From Pontibacter litorisediminis (GTDB lineage: Bacteria > Bacteroidota > Bacteroidia > Cytophagales > Hymenobacteraceae), in NCBI RefSeq assembly GCF_029360645.1, contig NZ_JARDUA010000004.1, positions 372,001 through 436,000 on the forward strand: DNA of 64,000 nt, in the 5' to 3' direction. The notes below the pieces were generated by a model that made no database searches, was not told where the DNA came from, and was given only the letters and a program-made list of their open reading frames with translations. Below, piece by piece: positions 58,633-64,000 of the stretch. Every line of letters begins with the position of its first letter. Within the stretch, counting starts at the first letter, position 1. The position numbers and the translations under genes were made by a program.

Positions 58633-59784
58633 TTACTTCTGCGTCAGACTGCTCTCGGCAAACACCACCGGCTGCCCCTCGTTCACGTTCTGGTAGCCTG
58701 CCGTAATCACTCTGTCTTCCGCAGAAAGGCCGCTCAACACCTCCACTTGCCCGCCGTAGCTCAGGCCTGTTTTAATCTCCTTGCGGGTGGCCACATACTC
58801 GTTGCCCTTCTTCTGGGCCACGTATACATAGCTCGATTTCTCGTCTTTTTGCACCAGGTTTACCGGCAGCGTTACCACGCCTTCGTTCTTGTAGTCCTGG
58901 ATGCGCACCACAGCCACCATGTTCGGGCGCAGCGCAATGTCGGAGCCGTTCTTCAGGCGCAGCTCCACGGTAAAGGTGCGGCTGGTGGGGTCTATGAAGC
59001 TGCTCACCACCTCCACGCGGGTCTGCACCTCCTTCTTCAGGTCCGGGAAGTATACCACAGCCTCGTCGCCTTGGCTGATCTTGTCCTGGTAGGCCTCCGA
59101 TACCTCGGCCACGATCTTGCCGCCCTGCAGGTTCACCACCCGGATGATGCCCACACCCGGCGCCACGGCCTCCCCGGTGTTTGGTCGCACCTCGTCTACC
59201 ACACCGCTGATCGGGGCTTTGATGTTATACTGGTCGCGCTGCTGCTGCAGGGCTGCCAGGTTTCGCTCCAGGGCCTCCTTGTTGTTCTTGGCCGTGAGGT
59301 ACTGCATCTCGGTGCCTATTTTCTGGTCCCAGAGGTTCTGCTGCTTCTCGTAGGCCACACGGGCCAGGTCGAGGCGGGTTTTCACTTCGGCAATACTTTG
59401 CTCCAGCACCTGGGCATCAATGGTGGCCATGGTCTGCCCCTTCGACACGCGGTCGCCGCGCTCCACGCGCACGCTCGTCAGCACGCCCGGCACTTTAGCG
59501 CTCACCAGCACGTTCTGCGTAAAGTCCACGCGGCCCTGTACCTCCAGGTAGTGGCGGAAAGTATCCTGCGCCAGCGCGGTTACCGATACCGGCACGGTTT
59601 TCTGCTGCACGGCCACTGTTTTTCCGTCGGCCTTCAGCTCATTCTCCAGTTTCTCTATCTGCGCCTGTAGCTCGGCCTGCTGGCCCTTCAGTTCATCCAA
59701 ACGGGCTTGCTTATCATCCGCGCCACCGCAGGAGGCCAGGCCCAGTAAAAGTATAAGAGATGCTGATGCTATGATTCGGTTCAT
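58633..59784 (-). CDS. RND efflux periplasmic adaptor (membrane fusion protein)
   Basis: The 383-residue HlyD/AcrA-type adaptor has a lipoprotein signal (LILLLGLASC), a coiled-coil hairpin near residues 22-52 and again about 120-190, lipoyl halves (VSAKVPGVLTSVRVERGDRV and YNIKAPISGVVDEVRPNTGE) and a beta-barrel domain. It bridges the inner pump and TolC. It is 20 bases upstream of the RND gene in the operon. Confidence 0.94.
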   Translation of the reverse strand: MNRIIASASLILLLGLASCGGADDKQARLDELKGQQAELQAQIEKLENELKADGKTVAVQQKTVPVSVTALAQDTFRHYLEVQGRVDFTQNVLVSAKVPGVLTSVRVERGDRVSKGQTMATIDAQVLEQSIAEVKTRLDLARVAYEKQQNLWDQKIGTEMQYLTAKNNKEALERNLAALQQQRDQYNIKAPISGVVDEVRPNTGEAVAPGVGIIRVVNLQGGKIVAEVSEAYQDKISQGDEAVVYFPDLKKEVQTRVEVVSSFIDPTSRTFTVELRLKNGSDIALRPNMVAVVRIQDYKNEGVVTLPVNLVQKDEKSSYVYVAQKKGNEYVATRKEIKTGLSYGGQVEVLSGLSAEDRVITAGYQNVNEGQPVVFAESSLTQK

Positions 59785-59817
59785 GGTGTAGTAGTAAGAT
59801 TGGTTTTTTCGATAGTT

Positions 59818-61191
59818 TTATTTTACAAGTAGCGTTCCGGTGGCCTTCTCCAGGTTTACCTTCGCGATGAGGGCATCGTACATGGCAGCGTAGTAGTTGG
59901 TTTGGGCCTCGCGCAGGTCGGTTTCAGCGGTTACCACCTCCAGGTTGGAGCCTATCCCCTCCTGAAACTTGATCTTGGCCACGCGCGCGATGTCCTCGGC
60001 CAGTGCCAGGTTCTCCTGCTGCGCCTTCAGCACATCCAGGGCGTTCGTGAGTTCGGTGGAGGCCTGCTCCAGCTCCAGGTCTATACTTTGGCGCAGCGTC
60101 TCGAAGCCGAGCTTGGCGTTATCCAGCGTCACCTTGCTCTGCTGTATCTGGTAGTGCTTGCGCAAACCATCGAAGATCGGCACCTGGAGCTGTGCGCCCA
60201 CGTAGCCGTACTCCAGGTAATTGCGGGTGGTGGTGATTTCTTTGAACTCGTTGCTGGCGGCGTTATAGCCGTAGCGGGCGTTTAAGTGTAGTTTCGGCAG
60301 ATAGCCGGAGCGGATGTTGCGCAAATCCAGCTCGGCCAGGCTCTGCTGCGTCTCCAGCAAAGAATACTCGATGCGGTTGCTATAGTTGAAGTTCTGCGGG
60401 TGCAGCTGGCTCATGTCGATGTCCACCTCTTCCAGTTTATCGGTCAGCAGCACCGGCTGCTTCTGCGATAGCCCCATCTGGAACTTGAGCAGGTTTTCGC
60501 TCAGCTGCAGCAGGCGCTGCGTTTTCTGCTGCTCCACCTTCAGGTTGTTCAGCTGCACGCGCAGGCGGTCCACATCCAGCTTCTCGGCCACGCCGTTCTC
60601 AAACATCACCTGTGTCTGGAACAGCAAAGTATCCAGGCGGGTGATGTTCTGCTCCAGCAGCGCCATGCGCTCCCCGCTCACCAGCACGCTGTAATAGGCC
60701 TTGCTCACCTGCTCGGCCACCTCAATCTCGCTTTGGGCAGTAGTTTTGCGCGACAGCTCGGTATAGGTCTTCGCCGCCTTCAGGCCTATCAGGTAGGAGC
60801 CGTCGAACAGCAGCTGGCTGGCCGTTATGGTGGCATTGCTGGTATAGGCCGGGGTGAAGGTTACCGGCACAAAGGTGCCGGGCTGCGGCGAGTTAGGGTC
60901 GTCGGGGTCGTTGAAAAACTCTGCCGGCAGAAAGCTCTGCTGCTGCACAAAGTTATCGCCCGTCTCCAGCGCCGCGTTTATCTGCGGCAGGCCCATGGCG
61001 CGTATTTCGCCCACCTTGGCTTTGGCGCTGCGCTCCTCGTTACGGGTGGCCTGCAGGCTGGCACGGTGCTGCATGGCGTACTCTATACTTTCCTGCAGGC
61101 TCAGGCGCATGGGCTCCTGCTGCTGCCCCTGCGCAAAGCTGCCGCCGCACAAGGTAAGTATGGCTAAAAGCAGGCTAATCTGTTTTTTCAT
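59818..61191 (-). CDS. TolC-family outer-membrane efflux protein
   Basis: The 457-residue product has a signal peptide (LLLAILTLCGGSFAQ), then the duplicated long-helix TolC architecture: LQESIEYAMQHRASLQATRN and FETLRQSIDLELEQASTELT mark the helical barrel repeats, with strand segments such as LKAAKTYTELSRKTTAQSEI between them. It forms the exit duct of the pump. The second gene of the operon, 32 bases after the TetR gene. Confidence 0.94.
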   Translation of the reverse strand: MKKQISLLLAILTLCGGSFAQGQQQEPMRLSLQESIEYAMQHRASLQATRNEERSAKAKVGEIRAMGLPQINAALETGDNFVQQQSFLPAEFFNDPDDPNSPQPGTFVPVTFTPAYTSNATITASQLLFDGSYLIGLKAAKTYTELSRKTTAQSEIEVAEQVSKAYYSVLVSGERMALLEQNITRLDTLLFQTQVMFENGVAEKLDVDRLRVQLNNLKVEQQKTQRLLQLSENLLKFQMGLSQKQPVLLTDKLEEVDIDMSQLHPQNFNYSNRIEYSLLETQQSLAELDLRNIRSGYLPKLHLNARYGYNAASNEFKEITTTRNYLEYGYVGAQLQVPIFDGLRKHYQIQQSKVTLDNAKLGFETLRQSIDLELEQASTELTNALDVLKAQQENLALAEDIARVAKIKFQEGIGSNLEVVTAETDLREAQTNYYAAMYDALIAKVNLEKATGTLLVK

Positions 61192-61223
61192 AATTTATTT
61201 TGATTGGTGGTAGTAGGTAGTAA

Positions 61224-61856
61224 TTATTCTTCTTCGGTTACTTGCTTGTACTGGTTGATCAGTTTATGCCCCTTTAGCGTTGCCATTCCCAGCATGTAAT
61301 GCTCCAGCACCGCCAACTGCACCTGCTTTATGTCAAACTCGTGCGGCGGGTATACTTCCGGGTTAAAGGGCAGCTCGATCAGGGCCAGGCGCATGCGGGC
61401 CATCACCTCCACATCCAGGTCTTGGCGGAACAGGCCTTCCTGCATTCCCCGCTCAATGTTGCCTTTCACGATACCGAGCATAAAGCTGTTCTTGTGCTGC
61501 ATCCAGAGCTCCCAGCTGTCGCGGTGGTACTTCTGCAGGTCGTGGAAAACGGAAGGGTGAATCACGGAAAAGACCTTCTTTGTCAGTTGGATGATCTGGA
61601 AGAGCTCGTCAATGGCGTTGTCGGCCCGGTCCACAAAGCACACGCAATCGCTTTGCAGTGTTTTCAGGTAAGCCATGGTGGAGTCGTACACCACCTGGTC
61701 TTTGTTCTTAAACCACTTGTAAAGCGTTTTCTTGGACATGGCCAGGTGCTGGGCAATGTCGTCCATAGACACGCTTTTTATGCCGCGCTGGCAAAACATG
61801 CTAAACGCCGCCTGCAGTATCTTCTTCTGAGTATCTGTTCTTTCTGCTGTCTCCAT
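61224..61856 (-). CDS. TetR/AcrR family regulator of the efflux operon
   Basis: The 210-residue product has a TetR HTH (KKILQAAFSMFCQRGIKSVS, MDDIAQHLAMSKKTLYKWFK) and an all-helical effector domain (about residues 60-210). It is the first gene of the TolC-adaptor-RND-ACP-like operon and lies just behind a promoter that overlaps an inverted repeat, so it probably represses its own operon and is released by a pump substrate. Ligand unknown. Confidence 0.93.
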   Translation of the reverse strand: METAERTDTQKKILQAAFSMFCQRGIKSVSMDDIAQHLAMSKKTLYKWFKNKDQVVYDSTMAYLKTLQSDCVCFVDRADNAIDELFQIIQLTKKVFSVIHPSVFHDLQKYHRDSWELWMQHKNSFMLGIVKGNIERGMQEGLFRQDLDVEVMARMRLALIELPFNPEVYPPHEFDIKQVQLAVLEHYMLGMATLKGHKLINQYKQVTEEE

Positions 61857-61871
61857 ACCTTAAATGCGGGG

Positions 61872-61908
61872 CAAAACTATGGAAACAATTTTCATTTCAA
61901 AAGTTTCC
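61872..61908 (-). promoter_or_regulatory. Efflux operon promoter with candidate TetR operator
   Basis: On the minus strand TTG (61898-61900), an 18-base spacer and TAGTTTTG (61872-61879) form a full promoter. A dyad with arms GGAAAC (61881-61886) and GTTTCC (61903-61908), extended by TTTT / AAAA, spans the spacer and -33 box, the position expected for repression by the TetR protein. Confidence 0.6.
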
Positions 61909-62124
61909 TGCCTGTAATTTAGTTAACAACAGACGTTATACAATGTTCTTATCTGGCTTAATTACAAGCATTTGTGATTGATGATGTGCCCGTGCCAGCT
62001 ACAGGTTTTTAGACGAACAGCGGTGTTATATAGACAAACTCACGTGAAAAGTATAGCAATACTTGTCCGTGCTTCATCCAAAGAAAAGCAGCCGGCACAG
62101 CAGGTTTATACTGTTAAATTTTTG

Positions 62125-62868
62125 TTAAATGCCTAGCACTTGCCGTAGCTTGCTGTAGCCGCTGCGGCTTAGCGGTATGCGCACCCCGGTCTTGAGCAGG
62201 GCCAGGTGGCTGTCTTTCTCCAGGGGCTCTATGCGGGTGAGTTGGGTGAGGGGGATGATGTAGGAACGGTGCACGCGCACGAATTGCTTCGGGTCCAGCA
62301 CGCGCTCGTAGTAGCTCATGGTCTTCTTCTTCAGGAAGAGGCCCTCGGAAGTATGCACCTTCACATAATCATCGTAGGCCTCCAGGTATAAAACGTCCCG
62401 TACAGGTATAATGCGGATGTCGTTGGCAGCCTTTACCACGATGCGCAGCTGCTCCTCGGGCTGTTTGGCGGGCACCTCGCTCAGGTCCCCGGCCTTGCTT
62501 TCCGCAGTTGTGGCGCCTCGTTTCTGCAACCATTTTTTCAGGGCGGCATCAAAGCGCTGCTGGCTGAAGGGCTTGAGCAGGTAATCCACGGCGTTGGCCT
62601 CAAAGGCCTTCAGGGCGTACTCGTCATAAGCGGTGGTAAAAATTACGCCCGGCGCCTGCTCCACCAGTTCCAGCATCTCAAAGCCGTTTATCTTGGGCAT
62701 CTGTATGTCCAGGAAAATCAGGTCAGGCTGGTGCTGCTGTATAGCCTTTACGCCTTCAAACCCGTCGCCGCACTCCTGCACCACCTGTATCTCCGGGTGC
62801 TGCTGCAGGTACTCCACCACAATACTGCGGGCCAGGGGCTCATCGTCTATAACTAAACATTTAATCAT
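62125..62868 (-). CDS. LytTR-type response regulator
   Basis: The 247-residue product has a receiver domain (LVIDDEPLARSIVVEYLQQH; phospho-acceptor aspartate in LIFLDIQMPKINGFEML; TTAYDEYALKAFEANAVDYL) and a C-terminal LytTR DNA-binding domain (VLYLEAYDDYVKVHTSEGLF, QFVRVHRSYIIPLTQLTRIE). ATG 62868 gives the usual MIKCLVIDDEP start. It overlaps the histidine kinase gene by eight bases, so the two are coupled. Target genes are unknown. Confidence 0.95.
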   Translation of the reverse strand: MIKCLVIDDEPLARSIVVEYLQQHPEIQVVQECGDGFEGVKAIQQHQPDLIFLDIQMPKINGFEMLELVEQAPGVIFTTAYDEYALKAFEANAVDYLLKPFSQQRFDAALKKWLQKRGATTAESKAGDLSEVPAKQPEEQLRIVVKAANDIRIIPVRDVLYLEAYDDYVKVHTSEGLFLKKKTMSYYERVLDPKQFVRVHRSYIIPLTQLTRIEPLEKDSHLALLKTGVRIPLSRSGYSKLRQVLGI

Positions 62869-63889
62869 TTTTCTGTGGGATTTTAATGCTGGTGACAAAC
62901 TGGTTCTCCTCCTGCCGCGTCTGCAGCAGGTCTTGCCGGGCGTAGAGCAGGTACAGGCGGCGCTGCACAGAGCTAAGGCCGAAGCCGGTGCCGCGCTGTG
63001 GGCGTGTGGTGGCGGGGTCGTAGGGGTTCTGCACCTGCAGCAGCAGCTGATGATCCTGGGCGGTGGCTTTTATGCTGATCACGGTATCCCCCACGGTATC
63101 GTAAAGGCCGAACTTAATGGCATTTTCCACTACAGGCTGCAGCAGCAGGGCCGGCAGGCGCATGTTCATTGTTTCATCTTGTACTTCAATGGCAGTTTGC
63201 AGGCGGTGCCCGAAGCGCACCTTCTCTATTTCCAGGTAAAGCTCCAATTGCTGCAGCTCATCGGAGAGGCTTACCTGTTGCTGATTGTCCTTGCGCAGGG
63301 TGCCGCGCAGGAAATCGGAAAGCTGCTGTATCATTCTACGGGCCTGCTCCGGCCGCGCCACCACCAGCGCCGAGATGGAGTTAAGGCTGTTGAACAGGAA
63401 GTGGGGCTGCAGCTGCTGCCGCAAGGTATGCAGCTCTGCCTCACGGGCTAGTTTCTCGGCGGCGGCGCGGCGCTGCTCATCCTGCTGCCTTTCTAAGGTA
63501 TAAAACCAGAACCAACTCAGCAGCAAGAGCAGCAGCACCATCAGCCAGGTAAACACGAAGCGCACCGCCAGCGTGGCGTCCACAAAGTCCAGGTACACCA
63601 CATCCCCCTTAAACGCCCGGGTGGTAGCCCAGTAAAAAACCACTGTGCTGAGGGCTGCCAGGCCCATGCTCCAGCCCAGCAGATAGGCAGCCTCGCGTAT
63701 ACTTGGCTGGTAGTAGCGCAGGCCGGTGCCCATGGCGTAGCCGCCAGCAGCAAGCAGCAGGTTGGTGAGCAGCGCGTCCGATGCAGCCACTGGCAGGCTA
63801 AAGCCCACCGACCACAGCAGCGCCGTCTGCACCGCCGCCCACAGCAGCGCCCACCCTAGGTAAGCAAGTATAACGCGGCTCGGAGACAT
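62861..63889 (-). CDS. Sensor histidine kinase, LytS/YehU type
   Basis: The 342-residue product has four N-terminal membrane helices (about residues 5-130), a short coiled coil, and a His_kinase domain with the phospho-acceptor in LRQQLQPHFLFNSLNSISAL, LQPVVENAIKFGLYDT (N box) and GTGFGLSSVQRRLYLLY (G box). There is no separate sensor domain, so the signal is probably sensed in the membrane. It pairs with the overlapping LytTR regulator. Its 5' leader carries the CTCT-rich repeat. Confidence 0.94.
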   Translation of the reverse strand: MSPSRVILAYLGWALLWAAVQTALLWSVGFSLPVAASDALLTNLLLAAGGYAMGTGLRYYQPSIREAAYLLGWSMGLAALSTVVFYWATTRAFKGDVVYLDFVDATLAVRFVFTWLMVLLLLLLSWFWFYTLERQQDEQRRAAAEKLAREAELHTLRQQLQPHFLFNSLNSISALVVARPEQARRMIQQLSDFLRGTLRKDNQQQVSLSDELQQLELYLEIEKVRFGHRLQTAIEVQDETMNMRLPALLLQPVVENAIKFGLYDTVGDTVISIKATAQDHQLLLQVQNPYDPATTRPQRGTGFGLSSVQRRLYLLYARQDLLQTRQEENQFVTSIKIPQKND

Positions 63890-63892
63890 GCT

Positions 63893-63935
63893 TTAGAGTT
63901 AGAGAGTTTAGGAGTCAAAGAGTTTTAGAGTTTAA
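63893..63935 (-). repeat. CTCT-rich degenerate leader repeat before the histidine kinase gene
   Basis: On the minus strand the leader reads as successive AAACTCTnnAACTCTnn units up to the ATG, sharing the exact 14-nt block GACTCCTAAACTCT with the leader at 46111-46124. Both copies stand directly before a start codon. Confidence 0.65.
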
Positions 63936-63938
63936 CAG

Positions 63939-63958
63939 AGACACAATTTGTTGTGTCT
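63939..63958. repeat. Perfect 8-bp hairpin near the window end
   Basis: AGACACAA-TTTG-TTGTGTCT followed by TTATAG. It could be the terminator of a gene reading in from beyond the window or a leader structure of the histidine kinase gene; the rest lies outside. Confidence 0.5.
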
Positions 63959-64000
63959 TTATAGTTAAGGAACCAGGTATCGGATAACGAACAACCGGTA

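Overview
The window looks like chromosomal DNA from a member of the Bacteroidota, most likely order Cytophagales, family Hymenobacteraceae (Pontibacter or a close relative). The assignment rests on several features: promoters of the TTG/TAnnTTTG type with few Shine-Dalgarno sequences; families largely confined to this phylum (DUF5686, DUF4295, DUF4403, DUF4407, DUF5522, BT_3928, PafA-like phosphatase); SDR-type threonine dehydrogenase; bacillithiol synthesis (BshC); and an atp operon holding c-b-delta-alpha-gamma without beta and epsilon. Genus-level placement is inference. No phage, IS transposase, CRISPR array or rRNA was seen.

Layout. 1-3.9 kb: end of atpE, then atpF-atpH-atpA-atpG. 4-15.7 kb: PafA-like phosphatase, pyrophosphatase, a UbiA-like membrane protein, the NAD(P)HX repair enzyme, a PAP2 phosphatase, a DUF5686 outer-membrane protein, an aminotransferase, and an Lrp/AsnC regulator divergent from an AsnRS-derived asparagine synthetase. 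15.7-16.5 kb: an intergenic repeat. 16.5-24.4 kb: DUF4407, a lipoprotein, rocD, a 55-residue DUF5522 gene, rpmB, rpmG-DUF4295, ftsY-lipoprotein-rimO. 24.4-25 kb: a DUF559 nuclease gene between near-perfect inverted hairpin repeats. 25-38.4 kb: bshC with a folate enzyme, a TetR regulator, mnmD, a thioesterase, rlmN, BrkB-like, DUF4403, DUF3891 and small envelope proteins. 38.4-42.9 kb: a second repeat copy, then SDR threonine dehydrogenase divergent from a proline-rich repeat protein and kbl (threonine to glycine plus acetyl-CoA). 43-52 kb: cdaA-folP, DUF1599, a BT_3928-family protein, aroK, a lipid hydroxylase, small exported proteins, a two-part GNAT protein and tRNA-Asn. 52-64 kb, all minus strand: a degenerate Rieske-like lipoprotein, 3-hydroxybutyryl-CoA dehydrogenase, pheS, a TetR-TolC-adaptor-RND-ACP-like efflux operon, and a LytS/LytR-type two-component pair.

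Most interesting points. (1) The word AAGTATR (either strand) is greatly over-represented in genes and gaps alike; a hand count finds about 78 AAGTATA sites where base composition predicts about five. (2) The DUF559 gene sits between 37-nt inverted repeats (36/37 identical), each containing a hairpin, and solitary relatives of these hairpins occur elsewhere, resembling the REP/RAYT arrangement but with a nuclease-fold protein. (3) A structured intergenic repeat is present in three copies. (4) The last gene of the RND operon encodes an acyl-carrier-protein fold whose phosphopantetheine serine is replaced by valine. (5) A terminator-like hairpin lies in the leader of threonine dehydrogenase. All counts and alignments were made by eye; homology calls come from motif recognition, not searches.
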